Positions 35,459 to 46,775 of a stretch of DNA of 64,000 bases are shown piece by piece. The DNA lies in assembly GCA_021399435.1 (NCBI GenBank), contig JAJTUP010000041.1:124001-188000 (forward strand), written 5' to 3'. Position 1 is the stretch's first letter, and each line of letters opens with the position of its first letter. Below the pieces are notes generated by a model. That model was not told the origin of the DNA, ran no database searches, and was given only the letters and a program-made list of their open reading frames with translations. Made by a program: the position numbers and the translations under genes. The stretch comes from Diaporthe sp. PMI_573. Taxonomy: Eukaryota > Ascomycota > Sordariomycetes > Diaporthales > Diaporthaceae.

Positions 35459-36451
35459 CAGGCCTTTAAAGGGTTCCAAGGGTTCCAAGCTTCCTGATCC
35501 AGCCCAGCCGGCAGGCAGCTTATAGAAACCTGATTACAGTAGTACCCTATCGGTTTCCGTAATGACTGCAACCTCCTGTTCAGTGCCATTGACTCTTACT
35601 CCCAGGGCACAAACACTTGGGGTGCTATAATGCGTTTGGGCGAGAAATAGGAACCGCTGTAACCTTTGACTTTGACTGGATTCAAACAATTGAGTACGGC
35701 TGGACAGACGGTTCCAACGCATCTCACCTAGGCTCAGGTATCCAAGAATAGCTGGAATGGCTTCCAATTTCCCAGCTTGCAGTCGTGGAAGAGTATGTTG
35801 ACGTGACTTCATTCGCATGCAGGTTCTGTCCCATTTCTCTCGGAACCGTCAGTAGGATCTCCATCTCCGTTTTACTGACTCGACGGGCCACAAAATAAGG
35901 TTTGAATTGGGCTTGCTGCTGCATATTTCTAGAAACCCATTTGCAGCATAACCCTAATCCCTGAGCTGGAGTGTCCATTGGCATGGCCTTTGTAGATGGT
36001 GAAGCTAGTATTGCAAATGATACACAGTGGATACTCGGGGAGTGGGTAACATTTGGATTTGGAAATCCCGGGCAAGCTCTGGGTTTGTGTTATCGCTCTA
36101 TCGACATCTGTTCTTGTACCTTGCGAGTCAGGATCTAATGAGCGTACCCACAGATGGAGATCCATGGTCATTAAACAAGCTTGATATGGTGGAGCAGATG
36201 GGCAAGCACTTCGAGGCCAAGTCGTCGGAGAGCGACCTTCAGCTTGTGGGATGCCGGAACCGTAGCCCCTGGAGCCACGGATCCCATGGAGATCGCTTAT
36301 GACAACGCATATAACACCTCATGTCCCAAGCCTCGCTCGCCTCGAACATGTGGCCATAGTTTCTGCATCAAACACACCGTCTGCTTCCCACTTGTCTCCA
36401 TCTTCAAAATCCATCCTTCTCGCTGAGCCAAGCCCGAGCACAAGAAACACT
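35459..36451. other. Intergenic region upstream of a secreted-protein gene
   Basis: No gene is supported. The last 150 bases are pyrimidine-rich and likely contain the promoter and leader of the small secreted protein. Confidence 0.45.
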
Positions 36452-36685
36452 ATGAAGACCGCCGCCGTCATCTCTGCACTCTTCTATGCCACCCTCACAC
36501 TGGCAAGCCCACCTCCAACTCGGGTTGAAATCAAGCGGGACCAATGCGTTCCGCAGATCGGCACCCAGGAGAGTCCTGGGTGTATGTCGCCATACGTTCT
36601 GACCAACACGCCGCACTATTCTACCCGTTGCCGCGATACGTCCCAATGCCAGCCTGAAAGCACGACGCTCGAGTGCTGCGTCTAG
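36452..36685 (+). CDS. Small secreted cysteine-rich protein (candidate effector)
   Basis: The ATG at 36452 opens a 77-residue frame. Residues 1-18 (MKTAAVISALFYATLTLA) form a typical signal peptide. A Lys-Arg pair at about 29-30, just before DQCVPQ, fits Kex2-type processing. The mature part has six cysteines ending in ECCV at the C-terminus, enough for three disulfides. The frame extends upstream in the same phase for 51 codons, but those residues lack features and would bury the signal peptide. I recognise no family. Size, secretion and cysteine content resemble effector or antimicrobial candidates, which is inference only. Confidence 0.6.
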   Translation: MKTAAVISALFYATLTLASPPPTRVEIKRDQCVPQIGTQESPGCMSPYVLTNTPHYSTRCRDTSQCQPESTTLECCV

Positions 36686-37476
36686 CTTGCGTCTAATACT
36701 TCTGCGTCATTAGAAAACGACCTAGGTAAGACGGGGCACCGCTGTTGCATTGTTCAATCCATTAAACAGACCGGCGTGTGCTCATGTTTACTCCGCAACA
36801 GGCCTACTTGTCAACGGATGGCGAGCAGATATTGACACTCGGGAGAACTGCGTCGAAGGAGACATTGTGCACCAGTGTGTAACATCAAGGCTCGGGTTGG
36901 AGGCATGAGATTTACAGAAGGAACGGCGATATACTGGCAGCTACCGACTCCGTCCCTCGACGACCGGGGAGAATTCTATAGCTGGAGTAATAAAGTCCGT
37001 TTCAACATGGAGAATCGTGTGTTGTGACATCTGGAGCTGGGTAACGACAATCAACTGCCTCAGGACCTTTGCCATGCTAAATTGTACAGTGATCACGACT
37101 CCATTTGCCATGATGTAGAGTCGTCAAATTGAAATAGAAGCCAACGTCAATTCCTGTAGTTGGTGGACTTACAACGCGGCAATTCTGTCCGTCTCTGTTT
37201 TCTTGGGGGGTCTCAAGTCGATTTTTGCAGTTGTGTGGACAGCCCACATATCGGCAAGAGTTGGTCTTAGGGATGTATCAAGAGCGGCTCGTAGCATCAG
37301 CCTACGGTCAGCCCACGTGCCGATACTGTCCATGCGGAGCGGGTGAGGCACGGATCGCTGCACGGAGGGAGGCCTTCCATGCAGAGCACAGACTGGACAA
37401 TTCTCAGGCGAACTCCGTGTGGTAACTAAGCCCCTCGAAATTTGACAGCGGGCGATCTTGTAAACTCAACGATCTA
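36686..37476. other. Intergenic region left of the first transposon
   Basis: No gene or repeat was recognised. It ends with the TA target duplication at 37475-37476. Confidence 0.45.
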
Positions 37477-37519
37477 ACGTCCCCGGCCCGGCTTCCGCCC
37501 CCCCCCTGATTCCGCCCCC
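37477..37519 (+). repeat. Left terminal inverted repeat, transposon copy 1
   Basis: The first 43 bases of the element are mirrored at 39285-39327. The run of nine C is the same length in both ends. Confidence 0.85.
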
Positions 37520-37637
37520 CCCACATCCGCGTTCACGCGTGTACGCGTCTGCCCCCACCCTATATAAACTCAACCATATCTTTCCGAGAGAATTTTTTCT
37601 GGTCACCAAACTTCTTCCAAGCATCAACCTAGTCATC

Positions 37638-39279
37638 ATGAAGCCCTATGGGGAAGCCGAGATCCATGACGCCCTTGTTGCGTGCAGGGATGGAATGCCC
37701 GTCAAGCAGGCTTGCAGGACCTGGCATATCCCCCGTTCCACACTTCGCGATCGCCTCGCCGGCGCGCAAAGTCAGCGCGTTTCTCACGAACCTCAGAGGC
37801 CTCTTTCTGATGATCAGGAGGATCGATTGGCCCTATTCCTTATCAACCAAAGCAGCTTGGGCCATGCGTTAACTCGCTGGGAAACGAGGGCTCTGGCAGC
37901 CCGAATGGCCTCGTCGGGGAAGGAGGTCGCTCCTCTCGGAAGGAAGTGGCTGAGGGCCTTCCTCCTTCGTCACCCTATCCTCCAAAGCCGTAAGTACCAG
38001 CGCGTTGAGGCTAAACGGCTAAGGGCAGCTACCAAAAAGAACGTTGGGTCGTGGTTTGACTTCATGCAGTTGCCTATCGTGAAGGCAATTAAGCCGGCCA
38101 ACCGATGGAATGCCGACGAGGGCGGGCTGATGGAGGGCAAGTCCGAGAAGGCGCTCACGATCGGCTATTCGGAAGGAAGCCAGCTTCTTCAGAAGGACTT
38201 TAATTCGAGAGCGTGGACCTCCTTCCTTGAGTGTATCTCCGCCACGGGCAAGTTCCTCGTCTCACTTGTTATTTTTAAGGGACTCAGCATTTAGCAGTAG
38301 TGGTTTCCTATCGCCCTTGAAGATCACGAGGGCTGGCAGTTTACGGCGACGAAGAAGGGGTGGATGGAGGAACCTATCGCTATCCACTGGCTTCGGAAGG
38401 TCTTCCTTCCTCAAACAGTACCAGAGGACCCATTAGAATGGCGCCTTCTCGTAATCAATGGGCACCATACACATACAACGGTCGAGTTTATATGGGAATG
38501 CTTCTCGAATAAGGTGTATATCGTTTTTTTTGCCCGCCCATATTTTGTATATGCTGCAACCGCTCGATGTGGCGATCTTCGGCCCTCTAAAGCTCGCATT
38601 TAAGAAGCATCTCGATCACCAGGAAGGGCATGATTCGTCAACAGTCGTGGCAAAGAAACGGTTTCTTTATTGCTATCACAAGGCTCGAATTGACACTTTA
38701 ACGGAAGCAAATATACGTTCTGGCTGGCGGGCGACTGGTCTCTGGCCAGTATCTAAGCATAAGACACTCGGAAGCCACTTTATCGCCGATAATCGCGAGA
38801 AGGAAGCGAGATCGTTGGAATCTGGCGATACCAATAGCTCCAGCAGCCATTTCTGCACTAATAAGTGTTTTTGTCGGCCTCAAGGGACCATTTTTGCGAC
38901 CCCTAAGCGATCTCAAGACCTAAGGGGTATGGTGGCTCGGTATGCCCGTCAGAAGAATCTCAGCCCCACATCACGACTCCTCTTCAGGAAAATCCTCAAA
39001 AGTTGGGACCAGATAGACGTCGATCTGACGATGTCCTCACAAAAAGCCCGAGAGTTGGAAGCCCAGATTGAAGCCAGTAGGGTAGTCCGAAGGAAGAAGG
39101 TTCAACTTGACCCGAATGAACTTTTCGCCGATATCGAGGCCATTCGGAGGACTCAGATTGAAGCGGGGGTGGTATCAGAAGAAAGCGACGCTTCAGAAGA
39201 GTCGGAAACACCATCGGAAGCGAGGTCAACTATCGTGGTGGCGGCGTCGTCGGCGACGAGGCGAAGGGGGCGGTCGTGA
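37638..39279 (+). pseudogene. Fot1-like transposase, inactivated
   Basis: The frame begins MKPYGEAEIHDALVACRDG with a helix-turn-helix (WHIPRSTLRDRL) and a CENP-B-like second DNA-binding part (GKEVAPLGRKWLRAFLLRHP). The DDE domain follows, starting at WNADEGG. It is broken by TAG stops at 38292-38294 and 38298-38300, where the family has a glutamine run before TrpPhePro, which fits C-to-T change of CAG codons. Beyond, INGHHTH replaces the expected DGH motif. A frameshift in the eight-T run at 38524-38531 moves the rest (LQPLDVAIFGPLK to the end at 39279) into another frame. The protein is unlikely to be active. Confidence 0.85.
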
Positions 39280-39284
39280 GGGAA

Positions 39285-39327
39285 GGGGGCGGAATCAGGG
39301 GGGGGGCGGAAGCCGGGCCGGGGACGT
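39285..39327 (-). repeat. Right terminal inverted repeat, transposon copy 1
   Basis: Reverse complement of 37477-37519. Confidence 0.85.
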
Positions 39328-39329
39328 TA

Positions 39330-40980
39330 GTAGCTCTCCCCGGGTCATGATCGTGTGACCCATATGAATTGCCTGTAAAGCTCTGTGACCTTGCCTTCGT
39401 CATCAGGATCCTCAATCTGTCGGCTTGGCGGCGAGCTGCCGGTTTATGTTCGTGAGAGCCAGATCCATCATTGTGTCTGTGGCCAGCATAACGGGAGAAA
39501 ATACCGCTTTTGATGAATTGACGCATCATGTGTTGCCTTTGCCGTAGATCTGATAGGGATTTAGCGAGTGCGACGTTTCTTGTGCTGGTTTTGGAGAAGA
39601 CTCGGATAGAATAGAGTGCGCTAGCCCGATGGCGGCTCAGCTTATAGTCACACTACTAACGGCACATGCCTCCTCGCCAATTTCTCGCCCGCCGGCGTGC
39701 TCATCCTCGCCTAAATACTGACAAATAGACCCTGCCGCGTATTGGTAATGTTAAATACAACCAATTGAAGCAAGCGGCCTGGATAAGTCTAAGCGGGTTG
39801 TTTTTAATCCGTATACGTACTCTTGTCAAGCAGTAGGCTGTCCCTTCACGCAGTGGCAAACGCTCAAAGACCCAGCGTTAGATATTTATTAGGTAACAAA
39901 CAACCCCGATGATAGTAGGTTGAAAATATGATTGTGGCACGTATAAAGCCTCGTGACAGCCTCGTGACAGCCTCGTGACGACCGCACAGACGAGGCATGT
40001 ACTATAACTCTAACCCGCGCTTAGGATTCTTTCACCAGGGAATACGAGAAAAGGGGTCCAGCCCTGGCGACGAAGCTCGACGTGTGTAGTCCGTACCTTT
40101 TTCTGAGCACGGCCAGTGTGCCTGGATCTCCTGCTTCGCTCGCGAGCCGTCGGACCCTAGGACAGCAGCCGCTCGCTAGTTCCTCGTGCTTGCACTGATA
40201 TAGTATGGCGGCCCAACTCGGCAGCCAGCTGAGTATGTGGCGGGGAGATGAACGGGGTCTAGAACCCGAGGCTGATCCGTGCTGGCGCTTGAATTCGGAT
40301 GGGGCATCCCGGCTGCCGTTTGACAGGGCGGCACGCACACCCCGTTGATGGCGTGCTGAGTTTTTTGTCTTCTTGCCTGCACGGCTCCGGGCTGCGCTAA
40401 AATTCGATAGAGCCCTGTCGAGGACATCGACTAACCCCGTGATCCGCCCGCTTGGTATCCGAATGGCTGTCGCCTCTCCCGCCAAGGCTGAGCACAGCCC
40501 TCTATCACACGCCTGTCTCTGTCGGCTGTCCCCCTTCATCAGTCTCGCCCTGGCGCCGTGCCGTTCTGCTGCCCATGCCCCGGGCCCAGACTGACGGGAC
40601 CGCGTGCCTGGACTGTCAACCTGGAACTGCCGGTTGGGCGCCCCGTCCAGCTCTGTCCAGCCGCACTGTTAGCTCGATCCCGGTCCCGGGGAGGATTCAG
40701 CCCGAGGGCAGACAACGAGCCAGAGCCCGAAAGACCCAACGATCTGGTTCGACGATATGCGGCATCCCCGGGTTCTGGGCTGCGGCCCGAGCCAGGTGAT
40801 GTTCTATATCAAGGTCGTGATGCTCCCTCCATCTCGACAATATTTTCTCATCGTACTCAACATCCATCACCCGCCCTCAACAGCCCCATTATCACTCTTT
40901 TCGGGCCTCATCTTTTTCTTCTTGTCTTCTCTTCTTTTACACACATTAGAACAGACACTTCAACACTTCAACACTTCATA
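39330..40980. other. Intergenic region and agd3 promoter
   Basis: The left half shows no gene. The last 130 bases are strongly pyrimidine-rich with repeated CACTTCAA just before the agd3 start, as expected for a fungal leader. The agd3 frame stays open upstream to 40558, but that part reads like non-coding sequence. Confidence 0.5.
39947..39979. repeat. 11-bp direct repeat, three copies
   Basis: AGCCTCGTGAC occurs three times head to tail without change. Confidence 0.8.
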
Positions 40981-43309
40981 ATGCGTGCCAAGTTCTTCAC
41001 TGCCCTGGTGGGCATGGCAGGCATTGCCTCCGCCGCTCCCCAGGCAGCCGATCCACCTGGCTCGACATCTAGCAGCGACATACTGGTAGCATCTAGCAGC
41101 GACATGCTGGTAGCATCTAGCAGCGACATGCTGGTAGCTTCTAGCAGCAGCACAGCTCCTAGCAGCAGCGCAGCTTCAAGCAGCAGCGCAGCTTCTAGCA
41201 GCGCCTCGGCCTCTGGAGCCGCCACGGCATTGGCCGCGACAGCTATCACCAAGATCGACAACAAGGTCCTGATCCTGGCTCGTGACGCCGATGGAGCTAA
41301 CTCAGCCTCTGCCGGGCTTACCGCCTACGGCATTCCTTTCGAGCAGGTCATCATTCCTCAGGCGGGCGCCGCTCTCCCCACACTCAACACCAGCGCAACC
41401 GAGGGCAAGTACTCGGGCATCATCATCATCGACGCCGTCTCCTACCAGTACGCCGATGGCTGGCGGTCGGCTATAACCACCGACCAGTTCAACACCATCT
41501 GGGCATATCAGGCCGGCTTCAAGGTCCGCATGGTCCGCATCAACGAGTTCCCGGGCCCGCTCTATGGTGTGAACCTCGCCGGTGGTGGCGGCTGCTGTAA
41601 TATCGGCGTCGAGCAGCTCATCAGCTTCACCAACACGACGTCCTTCCCTACTGCCAACCTCAAGACGTAAGTGCCTGCTCCTCTGTCCCGGCCTTGACCC
41701 TGTCCCTGTCTAACAACTTGGCAGTAACGCCGGCATCACCAGCCAAGGCCTGTACCACTACCCGGCCGTCATCACCGACCCCGCGACCACCACGCAGGTT
41801 GCCAAGTTCGGCCCGGGCGGCGGCTTCACTCGCGACTCGGTTGCTGCCGTTATCAACAAGTTCCCCGGCGGCCGTGAGCAGTTTGTCTGGTTTACCAGCT
41901 GGGCGCCCGCCTGGTCGGCCACGTCCAACTACCTCCAGCACGCCCACATCCACTGGATGACCCGCGGCATCTTCCTGGGCAAGCGCAAGACGTACCTGAA
42001 TACCCAGGTTGACGATCTCCAGCTTGTGACCGACATGTACTTGCCCGCCGGTGCCACCTACAAGACCACGACGGCCGATCTTGACGGCCACATCACCTGG
42101 ATGGCTGATCTCAACAGACGGCTGCCCTCCGGTTCCAAGTTCAAGATGGAGCTCGGCCACAACGGCAACGGGGACATCGAGGTCGCCACCACCAACGACA
42201 ACACTGTTTGCAACCCCAACGCCGCTGTCGAGTACGACGAGGTCCCAGACACCACGCTTGAGTACCAGAAGCCCCTCGGTACCGGCGAGGACCGCTGGCC
42301 CACAACGTTTACCACCTACCCCTGGACCCCGGCCTGCGCCCAGCGCGACACCTTCGCCAAGTGGTTCACCAATCCCGCCAAGCTCAACGCCTTTATGCAC
42401 ATGTCACACACTTTCTCGCACATGGAGCTTAACAATGCCACGTATAACGACGCCAGGCGCGAGATCCAGTTCAACCAGGCCTGGATGAAGCAGATGGGCA
42501 TCTCCGCGGCCACCTCCTTCTCAGCCAAGGGCCTTATCCCCCCTGCCATCACCGGATTACACAACGGCGACGTTATCAAGGCCTGGATGGACAATGGCTT
42601 AACCAGCGTTGTTGGTGATAATACCCGCCCTGTCCTCAGGAACGCCAACAAGTACTGGCCGCTCACCTCGACTAACGACAGCAACGGCTGGCCCGGCCTG
42701 ACCATCATCCCCCGGTATGCCACAACTATCTACTATAACTGCGACACGCCTAACTGCACCACCCAGGAGTGGATCAATACCTCTGCCGGCAAGGGCACTT
42801 TCACCGACCTGCTCGCGCTCGCAAAGGCCGACAACACCCGCTACCTCTTCGGCCTGCAGGCCGACCCCTACATGTTCCACCAGGCAAACATGAGGCTGGC
42901 CAACATGCCCTCCATGACCATCGGCACCAAGACGGCCAAGATGTCCCTCATCATGGCCTGGACCGAGACCATCGCCCAGGAGATGACCCGCCTCACCAAC
43001 TGGCCCATCATCTCCCTCAAGCACGACGACATCGCCCAGTTCTTCCTCAGCCGCCAGGCCCTGGACAACTGCCAGCCCGCCCTGTCCTACGGCTTCGGGC
43101 CCGACGGCTCCACCGTCACCTCCGTCACCGTCAGCTCAAGCAGCAACTCGTGTTCGGTGCCCGTCCCCGTCACCATCCCCGCCGGCACGACCACCGCCAC
43201 CGGCGGCACCGTCACCAACGACAAGGTCGGCACCGAGCCCCCCATCCAGTGGGTCACCCTCAAGGGCTCGCCCGTCACCCTTAAGCTCTCCGCCGGCGTC
43301 AAGCTCTAG
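40981..43309 (+). CDS. agd3: Secreted galactosaminogalactan deacetylase, Agd3-like (CE18)
   Basis: Two exons, 40981-41666 and 41725-43309, give 756 residues. A signal peptide (MRAKFFTALVGMAGIASA) precedes a Ser/Ala-rich stalk (about 20-80). The body has the layout of Aspergillus Agd3: NKVLILARDADGANSA, a flavodoxin-like N-terminal domain, and the NodB-like catalytic domain with QVDDLQL (Asp 325/326) and HMSHTFSHMELNNATY (His 457 and 461) as metal and catalytic residues. A beta-sandwich C-terminal domain ends the protein. Agd3 partly removes acetyl groups from the cell-wall polymer galactosaminogalactan outside the cell, which makes it cationic and adhesive. The other genes of the Aspergillus pathway (uge3, sph3, ega3, gtb3) are not in the window. 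Confidence 0.85.
41067..41138. repeat. 24-bp in-frame repeat in the Agd3 stalk
   Basis: Three head-to-tail copies of a 24-base unit encode the eight-residue motif SSSDMLVA (first copy with Ile for Met). The unit keeps the frame, so copy number can vary the stalk length. Confidence 0.85.
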
Positions 43310-44780
43310 ATTGGCTTGCATCAGGGTGCCGTGGATGCATATGCATTAGCATCAGATATAGAAAATGAGTCTGTTCTTCTCTTTCCTCTTGATTTTTCGG
43401 CGTACTCGCGAGAGAGGCGGCGCTGCTACCGCCGTCCTGTTTGTTTTGGGAAAAGTTGACGATTTATGTATACGCTTTTCAAAAAGAAGGCAACCTTTAT
43501 GATTGTTATTTGGGTGGATGTAAATAAGTAAATTTCTTAGACTAATAGTTTTAAAATTAATAATAATCATATACACGTACAACTCATCTCTTAAGTGCCT
43601 CTCGCTTCCGTTAGAGCTGCCACGAACAACCAGCTGCCCCTCGCACACATACTCGGTCCTGTGTCAGACGGCTAGATTAGGGTAGAGACACCAGCAGACT
43701 CTTCAGCCTGTTAGTCGCGGCGCCTCCTACTGGGACTGCGTGCAGTCCATCAGGCACTATCACGTCCTCCACCCATACTTGTGAAGTCCTGAGCGCATCC
43801 ACTGGGTACACCACGCCCGGCAGGGCTGTGCAGTGCACAGCGCCGGGGAGCCTGAAAGAACTTTAGCAGCTGCGGTCCTCTTCTGTAGAAACATTGACAG
43901 CTTATCAGCGGCTACAACGCTGTCATAGTACTGCCTCATAGTGCCTACAGAAATGAGCCGGTCGTTAGGGGAGTGCCAGCTGAAAACCTTGCCTCCACAA
44001 CACCAGACCTCGCTCAGGTCCAGGTCATCATTGTTAAAGGGCGCACCCCAGTCGCATACGCTCTCGTGGAAGAGTCGGGTGTACCAAGTGTGCGATAGGA
44101 CCCTCGGCACGCCCTCCCTGCCATTCGAACAGTCACCTCAACTCTCTTCTCTGGCATCGCGGATGGTCTATTCACGCAATCTCAAATCACAACAGACCAG
44201 AATTGGATCAATGAGCTCATAAAACAAAACATCTTTTTTTTTCTGTGGTAGGTAATGGCGCCTTTTCTATGGGCATTGGCTTGAATGTTGATCCAGACTC
44301 AGACTGGTCCACGATCCACGTCTCGAGATTGCCCGACAAACACTCCCCAGCAGCCAGAGTGGTCTTCTGTGATCCGTTCTCCAGGTTGAATATGGAATTC
44401 CTCGGCAGGGCTAATGGCTACCTCCACTCTTCGGACATCAAGGACCTGCTGCGCTCTTCTCAAGATTACCCTCGTATCAGGTTCGACCTTGGCCATAGAA
44501 TCCGGTTCAATGATGAGCTCCGCGGGGGGGGGGGGGTTCTCATTGCTGTGTAGGCTCTGTGGATATTTACCGAATGCTTGGCCGAGAATGACTACTCGAG
44601 GTCGATGGTTCAAATGTTTTGCCTTGTCAATGGCCACTGGAGAGATTCCACTGACTCCTAGCCCCCTCCCAACACTGAAGCCCTTCAAAGTGGACCCGAG
44701 TAATTTGGCGACGGTAGGAGCAAGACTGGAACACCTCTGTGTGTGTGTTATCCCTCCATCAGTTCGCTGTACCGGCCCTT
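43310..44780. other. Region between agd3 and paralogue D, unresolved frames
   Basis: The first 350 bases are the AT-rich agd3 3' flank. Around 43760-44110 (minus) and 44245-44808 (both strands) open frames of 100-170 codons overlap each other, and none matches a family known to me. A run of ten G lies near 44526. Confidence 0.4.
43760..44110 (-). CDS. Orphan frame, possible gene remnant
   Basis: A 116-residue frame reads MPRVLSHTWYTRLFHESV and further WCCGGKVFSWHSPNDRLIS, with a composition more protein-like than neighbouring frames (balanced charge, Trp/His/Cys motifs). No signal peptide or known domain was recognised. It may be a fragment of a decayed gene or chance. Confidence 0.25.
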   Translation of the reverse strand: MPRVLSHTWYTRLFHESVCDWGAPFNNDDLDLSEVWCCGGKVFSWHSPNDRLISVGTMRQYYDSVVAADKLSMFLQKRTAAAKVLSGSPALCTAQPCRAWCTQWMRSGLHKYGWRT

Positions 44781-46241
44781 TCATTGTGAACCGTGGGTCG
44801 TCCTCCACGGGTGCCGCTCAGGCCACAGGACGTACAATTCCAGACCGCGGTGCGTTTCAATTACTTCATACGCCTCTTCTACCGCTTCCTGCATCTCGTC
44901 TTGAGGAAAAACCGTCCAGAAATCGCGCTTTTTGAAACGCGACTTCATGACGGACACCGTAAGCAGACATGATCCGAGGACCAAGTTCAAGTGCATAACG
45001 ATGCGGGGGAGACGGATTGATGGAGCATTGAGATTGATGGTGATTTCCCTGATATTAGGAATCAAGACTGAAGCCTCGGCCATTGCGAGTACGACTTCAC
45101 TCGGGCTATCCCCTCCCCGCAAGTTGTTGGATGAGACTTGGTCGGGTAGTGGACCGTAGTCTCCTCTGAGTTTCAGAATTTGAAGGTTTTTCCATGCGGT
45201 AGTCCCGGTGCCGAAACAAGGAGTGGAAAGACCACGGAGGAACGCGGGTATGTCGTCGACATCGCAAAGATTGAGTTGCTTGATGTTTTCGCCCCACTTT
45301 GTGGTCCACTTGGTAAGAGCCAATCCTGGAAGCCTTGATGCATCACTCTCGATTGTCAGGGTCTCAAGTCTGCGACAGATAGGAAGTTGGGGTGCTGCAT
45401 GAACCATTAGTCGCAAGGTTTCCTTGAAGGGGGTTTGGGATCAACACACAAGATCCATGGCTGCTATACAAGGGCTGTAACATTTGAACTTACTAGTTGG
45501 GGCGTTCATGAGCTCGTCGAGAGGGAGGCAAATAGTTGCACATCGCAGGTTGACCATTCGAGGGACAAGAGTGAGCAGGGAGGTTGAACTGAGAGAAAAG
45601 GGGCGTCCTGTCTTCCGTCCAGGGATAGAATCTTGTTGTTGGAATGATCGAATGGCTTTTGCTGGAAGGAGTCCGGAGAAGTCACAATCAAGACGATAGT
45701 ACCCGCTCAACCGAGAACCGAGGTTGTCATGCTGGACTTCCCTTGGGATCATGATGTGTGTATGGAGATCAACCTCTCTCTTGTTCAAGTGTGAGCACGT
45801 GGATTTGATGTGGTCTACACTCTCCAAGACTTTGGCCACAGATTCGACAATGAAGTCCTTGACTTTTTGCAGGATTCTAGTGTTGCCTGTACTACTGCGG
45901 CTGTACGAATTGGTATCGATGGCTGTGTTATCGATGCAGACCTGAAGGATAACAGTGGACAAGGAATTGCGACGGTGTTGGTTGAGCATCGAGCTCAATC
46001 CAGGTAGGTCGTCCGTGGTGAGAAGGAGGCTGCCAAAGAGCTCCGGTTCGGCCTCCAGCTCATGCTGCCACTCGCTGTGAACCAGTACAAACGGAGTCAG
46101 CTTTTCTAGTCGAGGTCGCATTCGGGAAGCAGCTATGACTTCACGAATGATCTTGATTCTCAGCTCGGCAGGCAGGTCCGTGTAATGGTCAAATCGGGTC
46201 GGGCTCTGGTTGTCGGTATCGACGTCCCTTGCTGCCGACAT
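44781..46241 (-). CDS. F-box-like protein, array paralogue D
   Basis: Two exons, 46241-45494 and 45394-44781, give 453 residues. The start MSAARDVDTDNQSP leads into YTDLPAELRIKIIREVI, an F-box-like core. The WQHELEAEPELFGSLLL section is equivalent to that of the other paralogues. The intron is again phase 1 after a leucine-rich segment (NLRCATICLPLDEL). An acceptor at 45395 (TGCAG) keeps the frame; an earlier CAAG at 45423 does not. The C-terminal half has LETLTIESD and NLQILKLRGD and ends near HRGLELYVLW, so the tryptophan tail of A-C is missing. Upstream in-frame codons to 46487 are probably leader. It is more divergent than A and B. Confidence 0.7.
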
Positions 46242-46775
46242 GATGACGGCGAAGCTGAGGGTTGTACGATAGAGAACTCGATGATAAGTTGCAAATGCGT
46301 TGCGTCGTAAACTCAACAAGACGTGTTGAGAGCTGATCGATGGGAGGGAAGGTTTGCAAAGCTTCTTGCAAACTCGGCTTTTAAATAGACATGTGGGCGG
46401 TACAAAACCATCTGCGCTAGCGGCAGAACGCAGTGACTCAGGCTGTCCACCCAGATTCACTTTGCTCTTTTGTATCGCGTTAAGCAAGCGGGGTCTTGAC
46501 TAGATAGTGCCCCGCCCCCCAAGGTTGAGGTTGTGAAGAGGTCCAAGGCAGCAGGCTCAGTGAAGCAAACGGCTGTGGGTAGGATTGCATTGGGTAGCAG
46601 ACCAAGAAGGCACTGGCAAACCCAGGCTTGATTACGAATGAAGTTCCATTCTTGATGTCCACGTCTTTGCACACAATGACTTTGAAGCTCTTCCACACAA
46701 TCACGACACACTCAAGCCAGCTTCATAAGCAGGATGCTCACCTTAGAATGGAACACTGTAAAGTACTGCTTGCTA
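46242..46775. other. Promoter region of paralogue D
   Basis: No other feature was recognised. The TA target duplication of transposon copy 2 lies at 46774-46775. Confidence 0.45.

Larger units (their letters stand above)
37477..39327 (+). mobile_element. Fot1/pogo-like DNA transposon, copy 1
   Basis: The element is 1851 bp with terminal inverted repeats of about 43 bp that start ACGTCCCCGGCCCGGCTTCC and end with the complement. It is flanked by the dinucleotide TA on both sides (37475-37476 and 39328-39329), the target duplication of Tc1/mariner-superfamily elements. The inside encodes one DDE transposase with a Psq-type helix-turn-helix. Size and structure match Fot1-type elements of ascomycetes. 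Confidence 0.9.

Noticed and set aside
40558..40980. In-frame N-terminal extension of the Agd3 gene
   Set aside because: The extension would place 141 residues before an excellent signal peptide, and the last part is a pyrimidine-rich leader.
45423..45493. CAAG acceptor for the intron of F-box paralogue D
   Set aside because: It gives the wrong phase and a stop; the TGCAG acceptor at 45395 keeps the frame.
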